From NCBI GenBank assembly GCA_009937555.1, contig JAACFD010000023.1, forward strand, positions 1 to 13,722: 13,722 nucleotides of DNA, given 5' to 3'. The notes under the pieces were generated by a model, which saw only the letters and a list, made by a program, of their open reading frames with translations, was not told the origin of the DNA and searched no databases. The position numbers and the translations under genes were made by a program. Source of the DNA: Chlamydiales bacterium (GTDB lineage Bacteria > Chlamydiota > Chlamydiia > Chlamydiales > JAACFD01). Shown piece by piece: positions 7,382 through 13,722 of this stretch (its first letter is position 1; every line of letters starts with the position of its first letter).

Positions 7382-7399
7382 AGGGAAAATATATTCGCA

Positions 7400-7428
7400 T
7401 TGATGAAAAAAAAACTAAGCAGTATAAT
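7400..7428 (+). promoter_or_regulatory. Sigma70-type promoter for the ntt leader
   Basis: TTGATG (7400-7405, 4 of 6), a 17-nt spacer beginning with a nine-A tract, and a perfect TATAAT (7423-7428). Transcription would start near 7435, about 126 nt before the ntt ATG. The spacing is ideal, and a structured leader follows immediately. Confidence 0.7.
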
Positions 7429-7434
7429 AGCAGC

Positions 7435-7529
7435 TTTCAGGATTTATTCCATGAAAAACAAAAACAGTCAGACCCTTTGTAATTCCATAAATAATTGTGT
7501 AGTGAGACTACCAAGGGGCTTTTTTTTTT
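7435..7529 (+). ncRNA. Structured leader or small RNA upstream of ntt
   Basis: A transcript from the 7400-7428 promoter to the T-tract would be about 95 nt. It begins with a hairpin (TTTCA-GGA, 7435-7442, pairing with TCC and TGAAA, 7448-7456, one bulged A). An A-rich linker follows, then a second domain in which CCCTTTG (7473-7479) pairs with CAAGGGG (7512-7518) and GTAGT-GAG-ACTAC nests beside it, ending in ten T residues. It could be a stand-alone small RNA or an attenuator. No known RNA family is recognised. Confidence 0.4.
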
Positions 7530-7558
7530 ATAAAGAAGCTAGTCTTGGAGAAGAATAG
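7451..7558 (+). CDS. Possible 35-residue leader peptide upstream of ntt
   Basis: ATG at 7451 opens 35 sense codons ending with TAG at 7556-7558, 2 nt before the ntt ATG. An AGGA (7439-7442) sits 8 nt upstream. Both the AGGA and the ATG lie inside the first leader hairpin. The frame runs through the terminator-like stem and its T-tract (encoding Phe-Phe-Phe-Tyr) into the ntt ribosome site. The peptide starts MKNKNSQTLC, is rich in Asn (five residues), resembles nothing I know, and could be a chance ORF. If translated, ribosomes would melt the downstream stem, as in leader-peptide attenuation. Confidence 0.25.
   Translation: MKNKNSQTLCNSINNCVVRLPRGFFFYKEASLGEE
7473..7529 (+). terminator. Possible intrinsic terminator or attenuator before ntt
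   Basis: CCCTTTG (7473-7479) pairs with CAAGGGG (7512-7518), seven pairs including one G-U. The long loop carries its own 5-bp GTAGT/ACTAC stem, and one C separates it from a run of ten T (7520-7529). It lies between the rightward promoter and ntt with no other rightward gene before it, so it would end the short leader transcript. The long loop makes its efficiency uncertain. Confidence 0.4.
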
Positions 7559-7560
7559 TT

Positions 7561-9102
7561 ATGTCAACAGACGAAAAAGAATTTTCACGCTTACGTTCCC
7601 TTTTTTGGCCTATTCATAGGCACGAACTTAGACGCTTTATACCTATGGGCGTCATGATGTTTTTCATTTTATTTAACTTTAGTGTGTTAAGAGATTCGAA
7701 AGAAGCGCTCATCATTACAGCAAAAGGAGCTGGAGCAGAAGTTCTACCTTTACTGAAAGTAGGTGGTGTTATTCCTTTTGCATTTTTGACATTTTTCATT
7801 TATCTTAAACTCAGTAATTTGGTTTGTAGGCAGACATTATTTTACCTGTTCATTATCCCTTTTATTGTCTTCTTTATAGTGTTTGACCTATACCTTTTCC
7901 CTAACAGGGAAAGCCTTCACTTGCATGGTCTTGCAGATCACTTAGAGAGCCTTTTACCTAAAGGTAGTGGTCTCATACCAGCTCTTGGTTTTATCAGAAA
8001 CTGGACCTTTTCGTTATACTATATTGTAGCTGAGCTTTGGGGCAGTATTGTTATATCGCTTTTATTCTGGGGTTTTGCAAATGATGTCACTACCACATCC
8101 GAAGCTAAGCGCTTTTACGTTTTATTTCCTATGATCTCAAACTTTGCTTTGATCATAAGTTCAACATCTGTGATCTACTACTCTAATCACGCTGATATGT
8201 TGGGTGAAGCACTAGATTCCCTTATTTTTTGGGTCGTAACTTCTGCAATTATCATTGTAATTCTTTACTGGTGGATGAATAAAAGCCTTTTTAAAGAAAG
8301 GCTACAAATGCAGGGTTTAAGTCATGAACCTGGTCGAAAAGCTGGTAAGAAGGAAAAGATGAAGCTGTCCTTAAGAGAAAGTCTTAAGTTAATTCTGACA
8401 TCTCGCTACCTCGGTGGTATAGCTTTTATCGTAGTAGCTTACGGCCTTTGTATCCACGTAGTTGAAGTTTTATGGAAGACACAAATGAAGCAGATGTTTC
8501 CAGAGCAAACAGACTACCTGAAAGCAATGGGTTATTATACGCTTGCTATAGGCCTTATCAATTTCCCAATGATGCTTATAGGAACTAATGTTATACGTCG
8601 CATGGGCTGGAAAAAAGCTGCTTATGCTACGCCTTTGATTTTAATGATCACAGGAGTGATATTTTTTAGCTTCTTAATTTTCCGTGATAACTTAGAGGTC
8701 TTATTACAAGACTGGAAGTTTGGAGCTCTTAGTGTTATTGTGTTAACCGGTGCTATACAAGGAATACTCAGTAAATCAACGAAGTACACTCTCTTTGATG
8801 CTACAAAAGAAATGGCATTGATTCCATTAGACCAAGAAGAAAAAGTGAAAGGTAAAGCTGCTGTAGATGTAGTTGCCGCTCGTTTTGGAAAATTTGGTGG
8901 AGGAATCTTAGTATTAGGAATGCTATCTATGTGGACCATGCAAGCTATGCCACCTTATGCCTGTGCACTTGTACTAGGAACGATTGCCGTTTGGTTTTTA
9001 ATTTTGAACTTCTTAGATAAGCGTTTTGCAAATTTAACAGAGAAGCGTAAGCAAGAAGAAGAGAACTTAGAAAAAATGGAAGAGAGTCACTCAGGGGCTT
9101 AA
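7561..9102 (+). CDS. ntt: ATP/ADP translocase (nucleotide transporter, Tlc/NTT family)
   Basis: A 513-residue inner-membrane antiporter with about 11-12 membrane segments that imports host ATP in exchange for ADP, the energy-parasitism carrier of chlamydiae, rickettsiae and plastids. Signatures are LRDSKEALIITAKG (43-56), AELWGSIVISLLFWGFAN (157-174), VEVLWK (301-306), LFDATKEMALIPL (411-423) and KVKGKAAVDVV (428-438). The four charged residues shown to matter in the Arabidopsis plastid homologue appear conserved as Lys47, Glu158, Glu302 and Lys432 (my alignment by eye), supporting an ATP/ADP rather than a divergent nucleotide carrier. The charged C-terminal tail is normal. GGAGAAG (7547-7553) gives a good ribosome site 7 nt before the ATG. 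It has its own promoter and a structured leader. The last 12 bp overlap the end of scc1 on the opposite strand. Which paralogue this is among the several chlamydial NTTs is not decidable here. Confidence 0.95.
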   Translation: MSTDEKEFSRLRSLFWPIHRHELRRFIPMGVMMFFILFNFSVLRDSKEALIITAKGAGAEVLPLLKVGGVIPFAFLTFFIYLKLSNLVCRQTLFYLFIIPFIVFFIVFDLYLFPNRESLHLHGLADHLESLLPKGSGLIPALGFIRNWTFSLYYIVAELWGSIVISLLFWGFANDVTTTSEAKRFYVLFPMISNFALIISSTSVIYYSNHADMLGEALDSLIFWVVTSAIIIVILYWWMNKSLFKERLQMQGLSHEPGRKAGKKEKMKLSLRESLKLILTSRYLGGIAFIVVAYGLCIHVVEVLWKTQMKQMFPEQTDYLKAMGYYTLAIGLINFPMMLIGTNVIRRMGWKKAAYATPLILMITGVIFFSFLIFRDNLEVLLQDWKFGALSVIVLTGAIQGILSKSTKYTLFDATKEMALIPLDQEEKVKGKAAVDVVAARFGKFGGGILVLGMLSMWTMQAMPPYACALVLGTIAVWFLILNFLDKRFANLTEKRKQEEENLEKMEESHSGA

Positions 9103-9564
9103 TCCCATAATTCCTCCAGGCCCTTCTTGAGTAGGAGGATTATCCTCAAAGACAGGCATAGGGGGGATGTCTTGAGCTTGTATTGCTTCATACCATTTTA
9201 GAGCTCTGTGAATAAATTTTTCTAAGTAAGAAGTTAAAAATTCAATTGAATGATTGGCCATCTTTAGCTGCTCAAATAATATTAAGTTATTGTTCTGGGA
9301 TGAAAAACTAAAAATACCGTAGCGAGGAGCAGGTTTGAAATTAGCCATTAAAGCTCTCTTGAAAATATCTCTTTTATAGTTTCCTGGGGGGATCTCCCCA
9401 AGTGGACAAACCATGACTAACTTTTCCCCTGTAGCTATATCTGGTTCAAGCTGAATATATAATTGGTCTTTTAGAATGAGCTTGCAGCTACCACTACCAT
9501 CTACTTCAAGTTCAGCATTGTTGCTCTCTCCAAGCTCTTTAATTAGTTGTGGAAAAACTTCCAT
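9091..9564 (-). CDS. scc1: Type III secretion chaperone of the CesT family (Scc1-like)
   Basis: A small (157-residue) acidic cytoplasmic protein with the alternating helix-strand layout of class I type III chaperones. It has an N-terminal helix (LIKELGES), strands around QLYIQLEPDIATGEKLVMVC (34-53), PLGEIPPGNYKRDIFKRAL (54-72), a strand (LILFEQL) and a C-terminal helix (about 105-131). PLGEIP...IFKAAL-type spacing matches chlamydial Scc1, which with Scc4 binds the N-terminal part of CopN and keeps it secretion-competent. Position directly behind copN (15-nt gap) is the same as in Chlamydia. An AGGT 7 nt before the ATG is its ribosome site. The Pro/Gly-rich C-terminus (EGPGGIMGLSP) extends past the fold and overlaps the ntt 3' end. 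Confidence 0.82.
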   Translation of the reverse strand: MEVFPQLIKELGESNNAELEVDGSGSCKLILKDQLYIQLEPDIATGEKLVMVCPLGEIPPGNYKRDIFKRALMANFKPAPRYGIFSFSSQNNNLILFEQLKMANHSIEFLTSYLEKFIHRALKWYEAIQAQDIPPMPVFEDNPPTQEGPGGIMGLSP

Positions 9565-9579
9565 GACTTATACCTTTCG

Positions 9580-10869
9580 TTAACTTAAGTCTAAATCTTC
9601 TTTATCTTCTTCTCGCCATTCTGACATGACTTCTAATGTATCTTGCTCACCTTGATCTTCGCTTGAACCCTCTTCATCTTCTTCATCATAGTAGATGAAC
9701 TCTTCATCCTCTTCTTCTTCTAGCTCTATTTCTAACTCTTCAAGTGCTTCAATCATTGCAAGCCATAATTCGTCACGGTGATTACTAGAGCGATACAGCC
9801 TAGGAGAGGTTTGTCTGATAGCATCGCGCATTTGTGTGAAAAGAATAATTTGTCCTACTAAAGTACTATCTACACCTAACTTTTTTGAAAGAGCTAAAAC
9901 TTTATCAGGAGAAGGGTAGCGATCAGTAACAAGGCTCATGTATATTTTAGAAAGAGCTTTAAACGAGATCTTTTTGTTTAGGACAATACCATTTTTCTTG
10001 AGAGCATTTTCAATGAGCTTCATACGGGATTTGAAAAAATTATAAACGCCTAGAATAGCTTGAAGCGTTTTACACTCAGTCATCATCCTGTGTAGCTCTC
10101 CACGAGGGATAGAGGGCCCCTTAGCTCTGAAATCAGCACCTAAAGATTTAAACAAAAATTTAATCGTTTCTTGCATTTGCTCAAAATCAAACTTCTCAGC
10201 AAACTCCTGAAATAGGTCAGCAGGTTCTCTTGGGTTATCTGTAATATCTCTATACATTTCCCTTAAAGCAGTAGGGGATCCCAAGCCCTTTTCTGAAAAG
10301 GCTCTAGATTCTTTACCCATATTTCTACCAGCAGCAACCTCTTTACCAAAGTCTTTATTTAGCTCATTCTTAGCCTCTCGAATCTCTTCTCTAAGCTCAC
10401 CTTCAGTGGTTTCAAGTAAGTAATCTAGAGCTTCATCTGCAAGTGCTGGGTCAGGGTAAAACTTTTTAAGCGTTTGTTGTACCTCTTCTTTTGACTGTCC
10501 TCCACCTTCTTTAAGTGCTTGACGTAGTAAAAGAAGAGATTCTTTCTTTAGTTCTGGGTTATTTTTTTGATACTTTTGAGCCACTTCTGAACTCTTAGCT
10601 GATTTAGCATCAGAGCCTTTCTCTGCTTTTTGTGTCTTTTTTACAGTAGTTTTGCGGTCTTTAAGTCCTTTGCGTGATTTACGCATTTTTCCCTCAAGAG
10701 GGTTGCGTGTTTGCATAAGGGCCTGAGCGGAATCCTTGGCTGCATCTTGTTTAGAAGCTCTTAGAATATCTTTGAGTTCCTTGGCATTTTCAAGGTCCTC
10801 AGATTTAGCAGCTTGTTTTGAAAATTGGACATGTTGCTGGCTATGCGAGCGATTAATCCCATCTGTCAT
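9580..10869 (-). CDS. copN: Type III secretion gatekeeper and effector CopN (SctW)
   Basis: A 429-residue member of the YopN-TyeA fused gatekeeper family (HrpJ domain). It plugs the secretion apparatus until host contact and in Chlamydia is itself secreted. Recognised by DEALDYLLET (145-154), AAGRNMGKES (179-188), SPTALREMY (198-206) and KGPSIPRGELHRMM (250-263), which track chlamydial CopN closely. A lysine/arginine-rich stretch (about 61-94) precedes the HrpJ core, in the chaperone-binding part. The TyeA-like helices (about 300-370) are followed by a tail (374-429) with 30 Asp/Glu in 56 residues; the C. trachomatis tail as I recall is Pro/Ser-rich, so this tail is unusual. I chose the ATG at 10869 because AGGA lies 8 nt upstream. 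An ATG at 10878 would add three residues but has no usable ribosome site. It lies 99 nt behind sctV and 15 nt before scc1, in one operon. Confidence 0.92.
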   Translation of the reverse strand: MTDGINRSHSQQHVQFSKQAAKSEDLENAKELKDILRASKQDAAKDSAQALMQTRNPLEGKMRKSRKGLKDRKTTVKKTQKAEKGSDAKSAKSSEVAQKYQKNNPELKKESLLLLRQALKEGGGQSKEEVQQTLKKFYPDPALADEALDYLLETTEGELREEIREAKNELNKDFGKEVAAGRNMGKESRAFSEKGLGSPTALREMYRDITDNPREPADLFQEFAEKFDFEQMQETIKFLFKSLGADFRAKGPSIPRGELHRMMTECKTLQAILGVYNFFKSRMKLIENALKKNGIVLNKKISFKALSKIYMSLVTDRYPSPDKVLALSKKLGVDSTLVGQIILFTQMRDAIRQTSPRLYRSSNHRDELWLAMIEALEELEIELEEEEDEEFIYYDEEDEEGSSEDQGEQDTLEVMSEWREEDKEDLDLS

Positions 10870-10927
10870 AAGATACATCCTGTTAAAGTGGAAGCTCTAA
10901 AACTTCTTTTAGCAGCAATTTAGGTAT

Positions 10928-10941
10928 CTTTGCAAGCAAAG
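10928..10941. repeat. 14-bp perfect palindrome between sctV and copN
   Basis: CTTTGC-TT-GCAAAG on the minus strand. As RNA it gives a 5-bp stem capped by CUUG closed by a G-C pair, a known stable tetraloop. It sits 27 nt after the sctV stop in the only sizeable gap (99 nt) of the type III operon. No T-tract follows, so it is not an intrinsic terminator. An operator, or an RNA processing or stabilising site for a copN-scc1 segment, is possible. Confidence 0.5.
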
Positions 10942-10968
10942 TTAGATGAGTTAGTCGCTTTTATTTAA

Positions 10969-13125
10969 CTATGCAATTTGTACACGGCCTAGAGGTTGAA
11001 TTTTAATTTCAGGGATAATCTCTTGGTATGACACCACAGATATCTCAGGAAACTCCATTTCAATAAGCTTTCTTACAAAGCGGCGTACATCAATAGCTGT
11101 TAACATAACAGGGGGCGTACCACCAGGAGGAGTAGGGGAGACGGTATTACGTATAGATTGTAGTATAAGTTGAACAGAATCAGGATCTAAAGCAAGATAT
11201 GACCACGCTGAAGTTTGCTTAATAGCACCTCGTACCATATCCTCAATTTCAGGGTCTAGAAGGTATACAGATAAAACAGACTGGCCTTGTGAATACTTAT
11301 AACTAATATAACGCTTTAGTGAAGAGCGCACATACTCAGTAAGTAAGACTGTATCTTTTTCTGACTGTGCCCATTTACTTAAAGATTCCATAATAGTACG
11401 CAAGTCTTTAATAGATATCTGCTCTTGGACAAGTCGTTTAAAGATGTCGGTTAACTTTTGAAGAGGGACTAAACGAGTAACTTCTTTAATAAGGTCTGGA
11501 AATGACTTTTCCATAAACTCAATCATAGAGCGAACTTCTTGAATTCCTAAGAATTCATTAGTATAGTTTCGGTAGAAAAATGAAAGATGCAAAATCACTA
11601 CTTCAAGCGGTTTCCAGTACTTAATACCAGCATTCTTTAGTAGTTCTTCGTGCTTATCCTCTACCCATAAAGCAGGCATGTTAAGGGTGTTTTTGTATGT
11701 AGTGAATGAAAGATTATAGCGCTTTAGTGCTTCTTCATTTTCATTGGTTAAGAGGTAACCCTTTAAGACTTTACCTTTGATAATAGGGACCTCATTTAGG
11801 TGAATATTATACTCACTTTCTTTGACATGAGGGGACTCCGCTCTAACATGAACTCCAGGAAAGCGTACTCCAGTATCTTGGTAAAGTGCAATACGCATAC
11901 GAGGGATCATTTCTTCAATAAAACTTACACCTTTTTTACGCTCATCTTCAACCAATGATGAAAGTGTAGGATCAATCTCCAAAATTACAGGTAGGGTTAA
12001 AGCGTAGCTATCAATACCACCCTCAGATATTACCTCATGGCTACTAGACTCAGATGAAATTGAGGTTGCCTGGGGCGTAGAGGCCTTTCCTCTAGCACCA
12101 CCTTTTCTTGCAGCAACCCTAAATAAAATAAATCCAATAGTTCCTGCTAGCGTAGCCAAAAGGACGAAAGCCCAGGTAGGCATTCCTGGAATGAGGCCTA
12201 GAAGGATCATTACTCCAGAAGCGATTACCAAAGCTTTAGGCTGATGGAGGATCTGTGTGGAGATTTCCTTACCTAAGTTACTCTCACCACCATCATCAGC
12301 AGAAACTCGAGTGGTAACCATACCAGCAGTAATTGAAATTAAAAGAGAAGGAATCTGCGATACAAGACCATCACCAATGGAAAGCAGGGAGTAGACTTCA
12401 GTTGCCTCTCCTGCAGACATACCTTCCATCATCACACCAATTAAGATACCACCTATAACGTTAATAAGGGTAACCACAATACCAGCAATGGCATCCCCCT
12501 TAACGAACTTCATGGCACCATCCATGGCTCCATATAGCTGACTTTCTTTCTGGATAGCAGAGCGTCTTTCTCTAGCTTGCTTTTCATCTAAGTTACCAGC
12601 TCGAAGATCGGCATCAATAGCCATCTGCTTACCTGGCATCGCATCCAAGGTAAAACGAGCAGCAACTTCAGCAACCCTTTCAGCACCTTTGGTAATGACG
12701 ATAAATTGAACCAAGGTAATGATTAAGAAGATGATAGCACCAACAACTAAGTTACCTCCAACAACAAAATCACCAAAGGTCTCAATGATTTTACCAGCCT
12801 TAGCCTCACTTAAAATAAGTCTTGTAGAGGAAATGTTTAATCCCAGACGAAATAGGGTGGTGATCAAAAGCAAGGACGGGAAAATTGAAAGTTTGACCGC
12901 ACTAGGGATATAAACTGATACCATCAATAGGATAACAGCAATACTCAGGTTAATAGCGATTAAAAAGTCTAGTAGAGCTTCCGGTAGTGGAACGATCATC
13001 ATACCGATGATAGCAACTAGTAAAATAACTAAGACTAAGTCACTAGCTGCTGTGATCCTTTGCATGGCTTTTGAGCCACCAAGGCGTGCGGTAATTCCTT
13101 CTAGTATCCTTTCAATTATGTCCAC
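10969..13125 (-). CDS. sctV: Type III secretion export-apparatus protein SctV (CdsV/LcrD)
   Basis: A 718-residue FHIPEP-family protein. The N-terminal half lies in the inner membrane (eight predicted segments between about 30 and 337), and the C-terminal half forms the nonameric cytoplasmic ring that docks chaperone-substrate complexes and the gatekeeper. The family signature is plain at 149-170 (ERVAEVAARFTLDAMPGKQM and following), with STRLILSEAKAG (100-111), DADLRAGNLDEKQARERR (171-188) and GDGLVSQIPSL (251-261). A Ser/Thr/Lys-rich linker (about 340-370) leads to the ring domain, ending IKIQPLGRVQIA. Length equals that of chlamydial CdsV (about 708-710). The start is GTG at 13125; AAGGAG 9 nt upstream supports it, and there is no better ATG. 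Only 13 nt separate it from the sctU stop, and the ribosome site lies in that gap, so translation is probably coupled. Confidence 0.96.
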   Translation of the reverse strand: MDIIERILEGITARLGGSKAMQRITAASDLVLVILLVAIIGMMIVPLPEALLDFLIAINLSIAVILLMVSVYIPSAVKLSIFPSLLLITTLFRLGLNISSTRLILSEAKAGKIIETFGDFVVGGNLVVGAIIFLIITLVQFIVITKGAERVAEVAARFTLDAMPGKQMAIDADLRAGNLDEKQARERRSAIQKESQLYGAMDGAMKFVKGDAIAGIVVTLINVIGGILIGVMMEGMSAGEATEVYSLLSIGDGLVSQIPSLLISITAGMVTTRVSADDGGESNLGKEISTQILHQPKALVIASGVMILLGLIPGMPTWAFVLLATLAGTIGFILFRVAARKGGARGKASTPQATSISSESSSHEVISEGGIDSYALTLPVILEIDPTLSSLVEDERKKGVSFIEEMIPRMRIALYQDTGVRFPGVHVRAESPHVKESEYNIHLNEVPIIKGKVLKGYLLTNENEEALKRYNLSFTTYKNTLNMPALWVEDKHEELLKNAGIKYWKPLEVVILHLSFFYRNYTNEFLGIQEVRSMIEFMEKSFPDLIKEVTRLVPLQKLTDIFKRLVQEQISIKDLRTIMESLSKWAQSEKDTVLLTEYVRSSLKRYISYKYSQGQSVLSVYLLDPEIEDMVRGAIKQTSAWSYLALDPDSVQLILQSIRNTVSPTPPGGTPPVMLTAIDVRRFVRKLIEMEFPEISVVSYQEIIPEIKIQPLGRVQIA

Positions 13126-13138
13126 TTAGTTAAGCTCC

Positions 13139-13722
13139 TTAAGAATCATTTTGGTCTCCATTCAATGAGTTTACCCACTGTAAAATTTCAGCTACTGCTT
13201 GGAAAGTTTCCTTGGGAATAAATTGTAGCACTTCCCCAGTTTCAACTAGGGTATGAGCTAGAGGTACATTCCTCATTATAGGGATGTCGTATTTTTCTGC
13301 TTGTTTTAATATTACATCAGCTTTTTTGCCTCGGCCCATATCTAAAATAAAGGGGGCAGGGATATTATTTTCTGGTTCATAGCCAATTGCTACAGCCAGA
13401 TGTTCAGGGTTGCTAACCACTGCTTTAGACCTCTTTACAGCAGCTCCATCTCCACCATAAGCCATTTCTCTGGCAATCTCTTTCCGCTTCCCTTTAATCT
13501 GAGGGTCTCCCTCTGAATTTTTATGCTCCTGCTTAATTTCATGCTTTTCCATCATCATTTCTTTTTCAAAAGTATGCTTTTGGTACCAAAAATCGAAAAC
13601 AGCAATAATGAAGAAAAACAACCCTACCTTAATAATGATATCTATTAAGAATAAAGTAATTAAGTTTAAACTAGCCTCAATAGGATAGGAAACGGCGTAA
13701 ATAATATCATCTAAATATTTAA
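13139..13722 (-). CDS. sctU: Type III secretion specificity switch SctU (CdsU/YscU), 3' part
   Basis: Partial: the frame is open to the right edge (193 codons visible, start missing). It shows the end of the membrane part (a segment around LFLIDIIIKVGLFFFIIAVF), the linker KHEIKQEHKNSEGDPQIKGK, and the soluble FlhB/SctU domain. The autocleavage site is at 13400-13411 as Asn-Pro-Glu-His in AVVSNPEHLAVAIGYEP; the canonical motif is NPTH, so Thr is Glu here. Asn and Pro, the residues whose bond is broken by Asn cyclisation, are kept. The rest (IPIMRNVPLAHTL, QFIPKETFQAVAEIL) is typical. The protein sits in the inner-membrane export gate and switches export from needle to later substrates. A TTG at 13621 is an internal Leu codon, not a start. 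It is the upstream gene of sctV in the same operon, whose promoter is outside the window. Confidence 0.95.
   Translation of the reverse strand, partial: KYLDDIIYAVSYPIEASLNLITLFLIDIIIKVGLFFFIIAVFDFWYQKHTFEKEMMMEKHEIKQEHKNSEGDPQIKGKRKEIAREMAYGGDGAAVKRSKAVVSNPEHLAVAIGYEPENNIPAPFILDMGRGKKADVILKQAEKYDIPIMRNVPLAHTLVETGEVLQFIPKETFQAVAEILQWVNSLNGDQNDS

Noticed and set aside
9113..9138. CCTCC/GGAGG inverted repeat near the ntt-scc1 junction as a bidirectional terminator
   Set aside because: Only 5 bp with a 16-nt loop and no T-tract on either side; it lies in Pro/Gly codons of scc1, which explain the sequence.
12719..12913. A 64-codon plus-strand frame inside sctV, and similar short antisense frames at 3432-3683, 6220-6402, 7614-7799 and 8622-8939
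   Set aside because: All are covered by strongly conserved genes in another frame or strand, with no ribosome site or family resemblance of their own.
13619..13621. TTG as the start of a short 160-residue SctU-domain protein
   Set aside because: The frame continues without a stop through a typical SctU membrane segment to the window edge, so this is an internal leucine codon.

Overview
The window comes from a member of the phylum Chlamydiae, most likely one of the amoeba- or arthropod-associated lineages rather than the animal-pathogen family Chlamydiaceae. The right-hand third carries four type III secretion genes in the chlamydial order SctU (CdsU), SctV (CdsV), CopN (SctW), Scc1. The CopN sequence shows the signatures of chlamydial CopN. 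The middle carries a plastid/parasite-type ATP/ADP translocase (Ntt), the hallmark of chlamydial energy parasitism. As I recall, scc1 is followed by malQ in Chlamydia; here it runs tail to tail into ntt. That difference, plus the cobalamin adenosyltransferase and Na+/Ca2+ exchanger, argues for a lineage outside Chlamydia. The DNA is AT-rich by eye. No IS element, integrase, CRISPR array, tRNA or rRNA is visible.

Layout. Bases 19-4647 read leftward: an alanine/glycine-type cation symporter (AGCS), a PduO-type cobalamin adenosyltransferase 10 nt behind it, then the disaggregase ClpB behind a 137-nt spacer. That spacer holds a CIRCE-like HrcA operator and several other inverted repeats. A strong promoter (TTGAAA-N17-TATAAT) lies just in front of the symporter. 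Bases 4876-5853 read rightward: a calcium/cation antiporter that overlaps by 8 bp the 3' end of a leftward gene. That gene (5846-7381) encodes an exported SirB1-type transglutaminase-like protein with TPR repeats. The divergent gap 7382-7560 holds a rightward promoter, a structured leader with a possible intrinsic terminator, and a 35-codon upstream ORF ending 2 nt before the ntt start. Ntt (7561-9102) overlaps by 12 bp the 3' end of the type III operon, which occupies 9091 to the right edge. SctU is cut by the window edge.

How the genes work together. SctU and SctV are inner-membrane export-apparatus proteins: SctV forms the cytoplasmic substrate-docking ring and SctU is the autocleaving specificity switch. 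CopN is the gatekeeper/effector and Scc1 its small chaperone, so the four form one functional operon. Ntt imports host ATP. ClpB handles heat-damaged protein. The remaining genes are transport or envelope housekeeping.

The coding content is ordinary for Chlamydiae; I do not see a wholly new gene system. The least expected signals are regulatory: the leader/attenuator-like structure before ntt, and the layered inverted repeats before clpB, including a stretch exactly complementary to the clpB Shine-Dalgarno. Also worth attention are the NPEH (not NPTH) cleavage motif in SctU and the very acidic tail of CopN.
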